From assembly GCF_002105155.1 (NCBI RefSeq), contig NW_019029075.1:1-45553 (forward strand): a stretch of DNA of 45,553 nucleotides. The letters run 5' to 3'. This stretch comes from Lobosporangium transversale. Lineage: Eukaryota > Mortierellomycota > Mortierellomycetes > Mortierellales > Mortierellaceae. Positions 1-8,288 of the stretch are shown here, piece after piece; the first letter of the stretch is position 1, and the number at the start of each line of letters is the position of its first letter. The notes beneath the pieces are model-generated. The model had not been told where the DNA came from, did not search any database, and saw only the letters and a list, made by a program, of their open reading frames with translations. The position numbers and the translations under genes were made by a program.

Positions 1-212
1 GGTGAATACTTAGAGAGTAGATGTAAGGAAGTAGATGCAGTGGGAGCAATAGAGTGATCAGAAAGGGGCATGGATGTTATATTTGTGCACAAAGGATTTT
101 TATTTGTAGTCATCAACTGTAACTGACCATGCCCTCTATTATCCAGGGCTTGAAGGCTGGGGCTAGAGGGGGCGAGGCAGGCCTGGTTTACTGCTCGCCC
201 TCCTCTTTTCCC
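1..212 (-). CDS. pol: Start of Ty3 pol polyprotein (partial, runs off window)
   Basis: On the minus strand, the frame that is -1 to the adjacent gag stays open from the slippery heptamer at 206-212 to the window edge, about 70 codons with no stop. It overlaps the gag end and has no start codon of its own, as expected of a pol made only by -1 frameshifting. The stretch is the low-complexity leader that precedes the protease in this kind of element, so no catalytic motif is reached. The identification rests on frame, position and likeness of layout to the gag/pol joint at 5.36-5.40 kb. The rest of pol should lie beyond the left edge. Confidence 0.55.
165..212 (-). promoter_or_regulatory. Candidate -1 ribosomal frameshift signal, gag-pol joint (element 1)
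   Basis: Minus strand: heptamer G GGA AAA (206-212) lies in the gag reading phase required for -1 slippage. Right behind it, the arm at 194-205 pairs with 166-176 (11 bp with one bulged A); allowing a 5-nt spacer leaves a GGGCGAG/CTCGCCC core. The gag stop TAA (188-190) lies in the loop. Seen directly in sequence; function is inferred. Confidence 0.65.
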
Positions 213-1159
213 GACTCAGAAAGCGTATGGTCATTGTTTTCTATATTAAAGACAGAGGTGCGTTGGCATTGTTCGGCTCTATGACCTCGGTTCCGGCATC
301 TGAAACAACGCCCCTCACGAACGCAACGTTCTCGTTCAGCTGCTGTGAGCTTGGGTAGCGAGCTTGGCTTGGAGTGGTTTCTGTTTGGTCGTTGCTGATG
401 GAGAGAGGTGTACAGGTTGGCAACCAACATTCTCATGTTATCGAGATCCATTGGTGTAGGGCCAGAATTATTCTCATGATGGGGTGATAAGGCGTTCGGG
501 GTAGCGGATACAGGGGTGGCATCGATGGGATGTAGAATACTGTGGACAATGGTCGCCTGCTCAATGGCATCGTCCAACGTCTCTGGCTGTCTAAGTCTTA
601 CCTGCTTGCTTGTTTCGGGCTCAAGGCCTAGCATGTATTTTTGCAAAGCAGAGTCTTTGTCGAGATTTGTAGCCAGACGTAGGTGGCTTCTAAACTTGCT
701 CGTATATTCTGCCACACTCATCCTTCCCTGACGAAGTTTATCCAACGCTCGGCGAGCTGCATTCGCAGAATCTGGAGGGGTGAACTGACGGAGGAATGCT
801 TTACGGAAGTCAGCCCAAGGTGTATCGAGATTCAACCCGGAATCTCTCCACCATGCCTTGGCTTCGCCATTGAGACTGAGGACAGCGTATCGAACCCATT
901 TGGATGGCGTGAGTGTGACAATAGTGTAATACTCCTCCAGGCTGTCGACAAAGTTTAAGGCTGCAACAGCGTTAATAGCTCCTTCGTAAGGCGTAGGCTT
1001 CTGTGGCTTTAGGACCGTGGCGAGGGTTCTGGCTAGGTCATTCTCAGCGGCTTCGTTGGCTTTAGCAGTAGAGAGGGCCTGATTAAAAGCAGTAGCTATG
1101 GCTTCGCGAATGTTCAGAGGAAGATCGATGGACGAAAGGGCGTTATTCAAGTGTTCCAT
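188..1159 (-). CDS. gag: Ty3/gypsy-type Gag polyprotein
   Basis: A 323-residue Gag. The middle (about residues 60-210) has the retrotransposon-gag fold signature (WVRYAVLSLNGEAKAWW..., then FRKAFLRQFTPPD and RMSVAEYTSKFR). A CCHC zinc knuckle, CFRCRNRGHRAEQC, lies near the C-terminus and would bind the element's RNA. The ATG at 1157-1159 sits about 55 nt downstream of the PBS. The gene is uninterrupted, and pol follows in the -1 frame. Gag would form the virus-like particle in the cytoplasm. The element is cut only by the window edge, so its 3' half cannot be judged. Confidence 0.9.
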   Translation of the reverse strand: MEHLNNALSSIDLPLNIREAIATAFNQALSTAKANEAAENDLARTLATVLKPQKPTPYEGAINAVAALNFVDSLEEYYTIVTLTPSKWVRYAVLSLNGEAKAWWRDSGLNLDTPWADFRKAFLRQFTPPDSANAARRALDKLRQGRMSVAEYTSKFRSHLRLATNLDKDSALQKYMLGLEPETSKQVRLRQPETLDDAIEQATIVHSILHPIDATPVSATPNALSPHHENNSGPTPMDLDNMRMLVANLYTSLHQQRPNRNHSKPSSLPKLTAAERERCVREGRCFRCRNRGHRAEQCQRTSVFNIENNDHTLSESGKEEGEQ

Positions 1160-1213
1160 GGCGAGGGGTGAAATTCAATGGTAATTGTAGTTCTCTGGGT
1201 GTGGTCGTGGTTT

Positions 1214-1225
1214 CCTTTGCTACCA
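1214..1225 (-). other. Primer-binding site of Ty3 element 1
   Basis: Minus strand TGGTAGCAAAGG, one base after the LTR end (...TTTTGCA). It begins with TGG, complementary to the CCA end of a tRNA. The same 11-12 bases occur at the matching place in three other Ty3 elements here (4326, 22136 and 24589). The donor tRNA is not identified. Confidence 0.7.
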
Positions 1226-1226
1226 A

Positions 1227-1692
1227 TGCAAAAGTCAAGGTAGTGTTCTAGGGGGATCTAAGGGTGCAATAAAGGTATCTTTATTCAGGGGGAACTATGC
1301 TACAGAACTAGATAGAAAAGTAGACCTATTTATACTAGTTAATATCCTGTTGCAAGGAATGCTCTAGAAATATGGGCGAAATACTATGTTGCACAAAATT
1401 ATTATAGTGATTTCGCTTGCATCATTCGAGCAAAAAACGGGTAGAGAGGATGATGATGAGAGGTGCTCCTTGAGGCAATTATGGCAAGTTGTATTGTGGG
1501 CATCCTTAATTCTTGACCCTATCACCGATTTTTGACTGTACGGAAACAGGATAATATTTACCCTCCGATTCCAGTACAAAGACGATATCTGGTCCAGACG
1601 GGTTCTCTTTTGGAAACAAAAAAAAAGCGAGATTAACTTGGATTTATGTATTGAGTCTTTATTACAGTGAGTATCCAAGAATTCGTTCATTG
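1227..1692 (-). repeat. LTR of Ty3 element 1 (outer edge not defined) and adjoining non-coding DNA
   Basis: The inner LTR edge is placed at 1227, next to the PBS. On the minus strand a TATA box (TATAAATAG; 1327-1334 region) and an AATAAAG polyadenylation-like signal (about 1268-1275) lie in the expected U3/R positions. No second LTR is in the window, so the outer edge is unknown. It may lie anywhere up to the pseudogene at 1693. No gene is supported in this stretch. Confidence 0.5.
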
Positions 1693-3113
1693 TTATAATT
1701 CTGGAAGATTGAAATTAAACAAAGCGGGACTGAAATACTCAAAATGTGTGCCCTTTGTGCCAGACGTAGGGGCGTCTAGCAACACACTATTAACCAATTT
1801 AACCAATCCAGGGTCATCCACTTCAAATAAGTTAAATGCTATTGGCTCAACGATAATTGTAAACTCCTTCTTCCTTTGATTAACGACAATTCGAGCAAAC
1901 GAAGCCTCGACCGGAACAGGCTCATTGTACTCCAATATCAAGTCTTTACTATATAGTAATCTTTTCTTTACGGCTCGACCGAAGGTTTCCCTTATGTCGA
2001 CACTGGTTTTAATTCCTGCATCCCCTTTGTTAATACGCTTCAGAATTCTAGATTACTCATGGCATAGGTTACCAGATTCTTTATATCCCGGATCAGTGAG
2101 CGACCACACCAGGCCCTTGATTTCTTGCTTCCAAAGGCCTGCATCGGCACGTCCAATGACGTTCTCTATTATAGTGATCATTGGACGGAGACGACCACAG
2201 GGCCAAGCATATAGCATCTCGACTGCTTGATCATTAAAATGATCTCTCCGCTTTGATGCAGTGCTTGAGGAACTTTATTTCTCCAAATATCGCACAAGTG
2301 TCTTGAAGTATGTCCGGACTTTTGCTTGATTATCCCATCTAAGAAACGATACTGCACTCTTGAACCTCGAGTCATCGAGAACTTCTCGATATTCCTTGAA
2401 GCTTTGCCAGTTCTCTTAACCCAAGCAGGATCATAAATACAAAAGCCTATCCCGCAAGGAACTATGCAAATTCGTGCTAAATTCTCTGATAAACCCTCCA
2501 ATCCATGAAAGAATGCTGATAATATTGGTCGCTTAGTGTCGTCGTTATTAATAAACTGGTATTTAGTCTCCCCTCCCCATATCCTGCGCCTCGTTCAAAG
2601 CAACCAAAAACATAGAGTTGCTTTGATGCCGCTCCGAAAGGGCCCTGATTAGATTGTCGAACCAATCTTGCAGAAGCTTGTCAAGGCAATTAAAGCCAAC
2701 TCCACCAAGTAATTCTGCTACTTTCGTGAAGAGCGCTAGGAATAAATCTGTCCTGGATGGAACCGAGTTTCCTCAATGGACTTCTCCAAGGACCTGTGGA
2801 CACACTTGCAATAGCATCCATTGGCTAGGCGTCATTCTACCTTCGGACAAGTAAAAAGGGTAAATTTATGAGTATCAAATATAAAACATAAAGGCATTTT
2901 TGCTTACGTTCTTCAAGGGGTATACGAAAACCAAACTGCGATTAACCGCCTATGAACGCAAGACACAGAACATTTGGTGAGATTATAAACAAGCGTGGAT
3001 ATCCCAGACATCAAGGACCTTTTCCTCCTAATCTCCCATCCGTCTAGCATAGCTCCCAAGGTAATTGATGTGAGAGGGAATGATTCTGGCGAGATTGATG
3101 CCCTCAACAGCAT
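1693..3113 (-). pseudogene. Decayed Crinkler-type P-loop NTPase gene (C-terminal part)
   Basis: Pieces in several minus-strand frames line up into one degraded protein. They include a Walker-B-like FLVALNEAQ near 2600, a GLSENLARICIVPCGIGFCIYD segment (2500-2430), a GRLRPMITIIENVIG segment (about 2180), and a clean last exon ending GTHFEYFSPALFNFNLPEL (1693-1941). This order matches the NTPase region of fungal and oomycete CRN-like proteins as I remember it. Stops and frame changes occur at about 2560, 2240 and 2060. The Walker B acidic residue reads N. A plausible intron (GTAAGC donor near 2907) precedes it. No CRN header is present, so it may instead be a stand-alone NTPase of the same superfamily. 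Confidence 0.4.
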
Positions 3114-3144
3114 GTAGCATTAATATACCGAGAACTATTAATAC

Positions 3145-3826
3145 ACTATCATGCAAAACTGATTCAATAATTCATTCCCATGTGCATTTCTTTTTTTCAT
3201 TCCTAGAAACCGTATATGCATACACCACTCATACTTTGGTTTAATAAAGCTCCCGTCCTCTTCTACGTCATAGTGATGCGTTGTGACATTAGCTTGTCTC
3301 ATTTGAATAGCTAATGACTTTTTTGTTCATGCAGGTCATTGAATCAGTTTCACATGTGGTCTAAAATGTTGCCCATGACAACTTTTGGACGTCATTTAAT
3401 GCCAGTAAAAAAAGGACTTTTCTCTCTTTCCTTTATGAACACTTGCTTAACTCTCTCTTAACTATACCTTCACAGAATATGAGACCCACTCCACAAAGGA
3501 AAGTCAACGAAGCCAGGAGGTTAATGATGGGAGGCATGTCTACTAGAGAAACTGCTGCTAGTGTTGGTATATCAATAGCGACGGCCACCAGGATCTATGC
3601 ACATAATAAGGAGTACATGCCAGTCAATAAAGGCGGTCGACCAAGGAAAGTACCTAGAGGTATCATGCAGTATCTTAAGGTGAACATGAAACGAGGTACA
3701 CTCAAGTCTGCAGTTGAGGCCACCGTCAGAGCCAACCAGCTCATACCAGCGGCTGTTTCTGAGACCACCGTTAGACGACGGCTCAAGGAGTTAGGATTGA
3801 CAGCAAAGAGGCGTGTACAAAAGCCA
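3145..3826 (+). mobile_element. Tc1/mariner-like element Tc-A, copy 1 (3' truncated)
   Basis: Starts with TA then CACTATCATGC, the terminus seen intact on both ends of the copy at 27352-29525. The long (about 215-bp) terminal repeat occupies 3145-3360. The copy is cut at 3826, where a Ty3 LTR (TGTGACAG...) begins. The right half of the element is missing. Confidence 0.85.
3479..3826 (+). pseudogene. Tc-A transposase, N-terminal fragment
   Basis: About 116 codons from ATG 3479. This start is preferred over the upstream in-frame start at 3443 because it begins the conserved MRPTPQRKVNEARRLM stretch. Residues 1-45 form a helix-turn-helix (MSTRETAASVGISIATATRIY). A GRPRKV linker and a second DNA-binding region up to ELGLTAKRR follow. 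The DDE catalytic domain is absent because the Ty3 LTR interrupts the codon series after KP. Non-functional as a transposase. Confidence 0.85.
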
Positions 3827-4325
3827 TGTGACAGTATATAGCAGTGCTCCTATTCGAACCATTCGAATCGAATTTCACTGATACGAATTCGATTCGAATG
3901 AGGTAAGCTCAAATTCGATTCGAATTCGATTAGATAACAAAATTCGAATGCTATACGAATGGTTCGAATGATTCGAGCCTTCGATTTATTCGAACTATTG
4001 GCACAATAGTAAATGATAATTTTAAACTTTTTTTTTTTTTTTTTTTTTTTTTTGATTGGGTGTAAAGTACAAGGACCATACTTTCGCTACGCGTAACCAG
4101 TGGCCCTATTCGAACCATTCGAGCCATTCGAATCGAACCAGGATATGGCTTATTCGAATCGATTCGAATTTATCACGATTCGATTTCGAATCGAATGCAT
4201 TCGAAGCTATTCGAATTCGATCCGTTCGAATCGAATAGGAGCACTGGTATATAGCCTTAAGCCTATAAAAAGGCTTGTTTTAATAATTATAATAAAATCA
4301 TCTTTTGTCTCTCTTAATTATTACA
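3827..4325 (+). repeat. LTR of Ty3 element 2, split by a MITE
   Basis: It begins TGTGACAG exactly where Tc-A copy 1 stops matching and ends ...TTACA directly before the PBS. Without the MITE and one copy of its target duplication it is only about 86 bp. A TATA-like CTATAAAAAGG lies at 4262-4272 and AATAAAA lies shortly after. No partner LTR is present, so the short length is inferred from boundaries only. Confidence 0.55.
3842..4246 (+). mobile_element. hAT-type MITE, copy 1 (405 bp)
   Basis: The termini are CAGTGCTCCTATTCGA and its inverse, flanked by a perfect 8-bp duplication GTATATAG (3834-3841 and 4247-4254). An 8-bp duplication with CAGTG ends is typical of hAT transposition. The interior is non-coding: dense ATTCGAA/TTCGAAT motifs in both orientations at both ends, and a T-tract of about 28 bases (4028-4054). 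The same termini begin the hAT elements at 15683 (minus) and 25123 (plus), which are the likely source family. Confidence 0.9.
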
Positions 4326-4337
4326 TGGTAGCAAAGC
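4326..4337 (+). other. Primer-binding site of Ty3 element 2
   Basis: TGGTAGCAAAGC directly abuts the LTR end. It matches the PBS of elements at 1214, 22136 and 24589 in 11 of 12 bases. Confidence 0.7.
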
Positions 4338-4480
4338 TACTCTGATCCCCGACCTTCATCCCTGTCCCTGCCCCCTGTCCCTGGTTTCCTGTCCCCCTGT
4401 CCCCCGCCGTACCACCCTACCTCCTCGATTTTACTTTCAACCTGCTCTCTGTGGAAGATTTAGCCCTAATCCTTGATTCC

Positions 4481-5386
4481 ATGACGCTCACTACCGACAA
4501 CCCTGTGATGACCCCCGCTTTCAAGTACCCCCAACCCGACAAGTTCGAGGGAAAGCGCGATGGCTTCTCAGCCAACACCTGGTTGCGCTCTATGCGTCGT
4601 TTCTTCGTTGGTGCCTCTGTTCCTGCTTCGGCACAGACGGTTGTAGCCATAGCCTTCCTCGGGCCTGACGCGGCCCGACGGTTTAACGGCGCAGGCATCT
4701 CTGACGATGCATCGTTCGACACCTTTGAAAAAGGGTTCCGGGATGCGTTCGTCCCCAATGGTTTCTCTCAACTCATCCGGTTTCGCCTGTCCTCCCTTAA
4801 GATGAGTACTACTGTCACCGATTACGTTGCCGAAGCCCGCGAACTCCTCACGGCACTCTTAGCTGATGAGCCTTCGGCAGGAGGACGCAAGGCAATCGAA
4901 GACTTTGCTTTCATCTGCTTTGTGCAAGGGTGTCCACCTGCCTTGAACCAACTCTTGCGTGCCTTCCAGGTCACACAAACCCTGACAGTCTACCAACTCT
5001 TTGCGGCTGCGGAACAGTACGATAGAGTCTACCAATTTCAGCCGGACGGTGTAACCCAGGCCCGCGCTGCCCCGAACACTCAGTCTTCTGCGGTTGCAGC
5101 TCAACTCCAGTCCGCTCGGGATCCCATGGCTATGGAGGTGGATAACCTGCGGATGGAACTCAATGCTTTGAGGAAGCAGTTCCATGGCCGAGGCTTCCTC
5201 TCCCCACTCACTCCCAATGAAATATCTGAGCTGATCAAGCGAGGCGCTTGCTTTAAGTGCCGACAAGATGGCCACCGGGCCAATGAGTGTCCTGGTCGAC
5301 GTTCTCGCAACTTTAATAACTTATCCACATCTGCAGGCGATGTTCTAGACCTTCCGTCGGGAAAAGCCTCCAGCGGCCAGGCTTAG
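4481..5386 (+). CDS. gag: Ty3/gypsy-type Gag polyprotein (element 2)
   Basis: The first ATG is 4481; upstream in-frame codons lack an ATG. It is about 300 residues, with a retrotransposon-gag domain (FEGKRDGFSANTWLRSMRRFF... to LTVYQLFAAAEQYDRVYQF), a basic/Q-rich linker, then a CCHC knuckle CFKCRQDGHRANEC. The stop at 5384-5386 lies in the loop of a predicted frameshift hairpin. This region is richer in G+C than its flanks. Gag packages the element RNA in cytoplasmic particles. The frame is intact. Confidence 0.92.
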   Translation: MTLTTDNPVMTPAFKYPQPDKFEGKRDGFSANTWLRSMRRFFVGASVPASAQTVVAIAFLGPDAARRFNGAGISDDASFDTFEKGFRDAFVPNGFSQLIRFRLSSLKMSTTVTDYVAEARELLTALLADEPSAGGRKAIEDFAFICFVQGCPPALNQLLRAFQVTQTLTVYQLFAAAEQYDRVYQFQPDGVTQARAAPNTQSSAVAAQLQSARDPMAMEVDNLRMELNALRKQFHGRGFLSPLTPNEISELIKRGACFKCRQDGHRANECPGRRSRNFNNLSTSAGDVLDLPSGKASSGQA

Positions 5387-5404
5387 TCCAGGGCTTGGTC
5401 GCTG
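5359..5404 (+). promoter_or_regulatory. Candidate -1 ribosomal frameshift signal, gag-pol joint (element 2)
   Basis: Heptamer G GGA AAA at 5359-5365 in gag phase, a 5-nt spacer, then a 12-bp stem (5371-5382 with 5393-5404, two G.U pairs) closing a 10-nt loop that contains the gag stop. Pol is open in the -1 frame through the whole overlap. All parts are seen directly and their spacing fits known -1 frameshift sites. Confidence 0.8.
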
Positions 5405-7099
5405 CAGCAACTTCTTCCTCTCTTCCGGACAGAGGGAGTAATAGCAAGTCAGAGTTAAGTTTTGCCAAGGAGCATAATAAATCTAGTAAACTCAATAATT
5501 CTGCCATGCACACACTCCCTATTACTGGTGATTCGCCTGAAACCTTAAGTTGCTCAACAACGGAAAAAGCTAAAAATGTTAAAAATGAACCATGTGCCAC
5601 AGATAACTTTAATCTAAAACCTCACCCACATTCCAATGATCACACGGCCACACTGTCATCTTCCCCCCCAACGGTGCCTAGAATGTTCGAGACAGTGGAC
5701 CTGGACCCACTCGGGCCTCGCTCTATTCTAGCACCCTCTCTGCCCACCAAGAGTCAACTACGCCGCTCACGTAAGAAGACTGTTCGACTACAGTCTTTCA
5801 CAGTGGACATTGCAGCTCACACCCTACTTACATTCCTTGGTGCTGTCAATGGTCGCCCTGCCAGAATCTTAATTGATGGCGGTACCGAGGGCAATGTCAT
5901 TAGCTCCTCATTCCAAAAGCAGCACTCCATTCCTCTACAGTCCTGTTCACCCATTCCAATCATTCTTCCTAACGGCGACCGCTCCATCTCCCAACACACT
6001 GCTTCCATCACTCTTGAGCGTGACACTTACTCCGACACCCTTAATCCACTCGTCTATCCACTCAAGCACTACGACCTTATTCTTGGCAAGCCCTGGCTCA
6101 CCGCTATCAACCCTTACATTGACTGGCGCACCAATGATCTTCACTTTACTTCACATGGCAATACCGTGCGCTGGTCATGTAGAGGATTCCAAGCTAACTC
6201 TATTACAGCTAAGTCTCGTGGATTACTTATGAGCCACATGCATTTCCAAACTGTCGCAGCACAGCCGGGCAGTGAGATTTATCTTGCCACAGTTAAATTC
6301 CCTCAATCCTCACCAAACACCGCCACCAACATGCACCCTGATATTGCTTCTATTATCCAAGTTGAATTCCCTGACGTCTTTCCTGACTCACTTCCTGCAG
6401 GTCTTCCGCCAGATCGTGGTGACTCTATGAAGATTGAAACAGACCCCAACGCAGATCCACCTGTTCGCCCTGTGATCCGTCTCTCCATCGCTGAACTCGA
6501 CGAGCTGCGTAAACAGTTGGATGAACTCTTAGCTAAAGGATTTATTAAGCCTAGCACATCACCTTATGGCGCTCCCGTCCTTTTCGTCAAAAAGAAAGAT
6601 GGGTCACTTCGTATGTGTGTCGATTACCGTGGTTTGAACAGAATCACACGAAAGAACCGTCATCCACTTCCGCGCATCGACGAGCTTATCGACCGCTTTC
6701 GGAATGCTAAATATTTCTCGAAACTAGACTTGATGTCAGGTTACCATCAACAACGGATTTTTGATGCACACACTCATAAGACTGCATTTCGTTGCAGATA
6801 TGGCCACTATGAATTTAATGTTGTTCCATTTGGTCTAACTAATGCCCCTGCTTCGTTCTCCACCATGATGTCACAAGCTTTGAGTCCATTGTTGGATAAA
6901 TGTGTAGTACTTTACCTGGATGACATCCTGGTTTACTCCAAGAATAAGAATGAACACCTGGCCCATCTTCGCAGCGTACTCTCCCTCCTCCGGAAGAACC
7001 GTCTCTATGCTGAACTAAGCAAGTGCTCGTTTATGCAAGAAGAAGCTGAATTTCTAGGACATGTTGTTTGTAAAGACGGCATCAAGACAAGCGCGGGTC
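5359..7099 (+). pseudogene. pol: Ty3 pol, protease plus reverse transcriptase, truncated (element 2)
   Basis: The -1 frame runs open from the heptamer to 7099. A Ser/Thr-rich leader comes first, then the protease around 5850-6120 with ILIDGGTEGNVIS. The active-site Asp is kept but the usual T/S after it is G. Reverse transcriptase occupies about 6400-7080: VLFVKKKDGSLRMCVDYRGLN, FSKLDLMSGYHQ, FGLTNAPASF and the catalytic YLDDILVYS. The coding frame ends inside the RT thumb, after KDGIKTSAG, where a MITE begins. RNase H and integrase are lost. The related pol at 32850-34563 continues past this point, which shows it is truncated. Confidence 0.9.
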
Positions 7100-7237
7100 C
7101 AGTGCTCCTATTCGATTCGAATGGTTCGAATGGTTCGAATGACGCGAATTATTCGAATGGTTCGAATGGTTCGAATGACGCGAATTATTCGAATAGTTCG
7201 AGAGTCCAATGGTTTGAATGGTTCGAATAGGAGCGTG
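7100..7237 (+). mobile_element. hAT-type MITE, copy 2 (short, imperfect right end)
   Basis: The left end CAGTGCTCCTATTCGA matches copy 1. The right end reads AATAGGAGCGTGG instead of ...GGAGCACTG. The interior is almost only ATTCGAA-type motifs, with a unit of about 36 bp repeated twice in tandem. The flanks do not form an 8-bp duplication (CGCGGGTC versus GTGGTTTG) and belong to different sequences, so a deletion or recombination happened here. Confidence 0.7.
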
Positions 7238-7269
7238 GTGGTTTGAATTGCGAAGTGGTATGAGTGATA

Positions 7270-7741
7270 CACTATCATGCAAAACTGATTCAATAATTCA
7301 TTCCCATGTGCATTTCTTTTTTTCATTCCTAGAAACCGTATATGCATACACCACTCATACTTTGGTTTAATAAAGCTCCCGTCCTCTTCTACGTCATAGT
7401 GATGCGTTGTGACATTAGCTTGTCTCATTTGAATAGCTAATGACATTTTTGTTCATGCAGGTCATTGAATCAGTTTCACATGTGGTCTAAAATGTCGCCC
7501 ATGACAACTTTTGGACGTCATTTAATGCCAGTAAAAAAAGGACTTTTCTCTCTTTCCTTTATGAACACTTGCTTAACTCTCTCTTAACTATACCTTCACA
7601 GAATATGAGACCCACTCCACAAAGGAAAGTCAACGAAGCCAGGAGGTTAATGATGGGAGGCATGTCTACTAGAGAAACTGCTGCTAGTGTTGGTATATCA
7701 ATAGCGACGGCCACCAGGATCTATGCACATAATAAGGAGTA
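7270..7741 (+). mobile_element. Tc-A, copy 2 (5' end with transposase N-terminus)
   Basis: TA at 7268-7269, then CACTATCATGC; almost identical to the left part of the copy at 27352. The transposase fragment starts at ATG 7605 and ends after 45 codons, where an LTR (TGTCAAGG) interrupts it after GAGTA. The insertion point is the same base as in the copy at 27823. Only the N-terminal helix-turn-helix is encoded. Confidence 0.88.
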
Positions 7742-8278
7742 TGTCAAGGACTGACAAAGGGTTTGCAAGGAAAGGTAAGTGAATGAATAACAAGAATGAT
7801 AATTAGCTGAGAACTAGAATGGATTCACGAATAGTTTTATTGCAGACTGAGGTTTACTATGTTACAAATCTATCATATTTATACTTGTTTGACTGAAGCG
7901 GAGACGCGCTTCAAGAACTCTAAATAAAGCCTACTCAAATATTTCCTAAGGACTTTTACCATATGCGGAACTTCAAGTGTTGAGTTAACTTAATACACAG
8001 GATCCGAGGAAGATATCTGGTGCAATCTTATTTCAAGGTTCCTTGGCACTATAAGTCTTGGTTATTGGTTTATAGCTCTTCTAGAATCCTTGGAGCTATT
8101 CACGGAGCTAGAAAACTAGGAGACGCGACTTGGCTTGACAGGCAAACTATGCATGGAGGAATGAGTGAAGGAAATGAGCGGAACAAATTAATCAAGCACA
8201 CGTGATCTTTTTCAGATTCGAATCAGACAAAAGTCATTCATCAATTCATGAGCTAGACATTGCTTGCTGTTCGTGACA
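7742..8278 (-). repeat. 3' LTR of the chromodomain Ty3 element (537 bp)
   Basis: The ends are TGTCA...TGACA. It matches the LTR at 13208-13744 with about five differences by eye, and the solo LTR at 27824-28360 with about two. Read on the minus strand it holds a TATA box (TATAAATA; 7876-7883) and, 35 nt downstream, the AGTCTGCAAT segment (7839-7848). A polypurine tract (minus strand AAGAGGAGGGAT, 8279-8290) lies just inside it and overlaps the pol stop codon. The left flank is GAGTA within Tc-A. Confidence 0.95.
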
Positions 8279-8288
8279 ATCCCTCCTC

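Noticed and set aside
3879-4235. Dense ATTCGAA repeats that look like a CRISPR array or satellite
   Set aside because: The units have no constant spacer, lie within hAT-type termini and target duplications, and the genome is eukaryotic.
5097-5328. Long antisense open frames within gag of element 2
   Set aside because: They are shadows of a G+C-rich coding region on the plus strand.
7061-7446. Open frames with repeats such as RMVRMTRIIR or SNHSNHSN
   Set aside because: These are translations of the MITE motif array.
8020-8205. 61-residue open frame (MQSYFKVPWHYK...) found three times
   Set aside because: It is inside the LTRs, antisense to the element, and repeats only because the LTR does.
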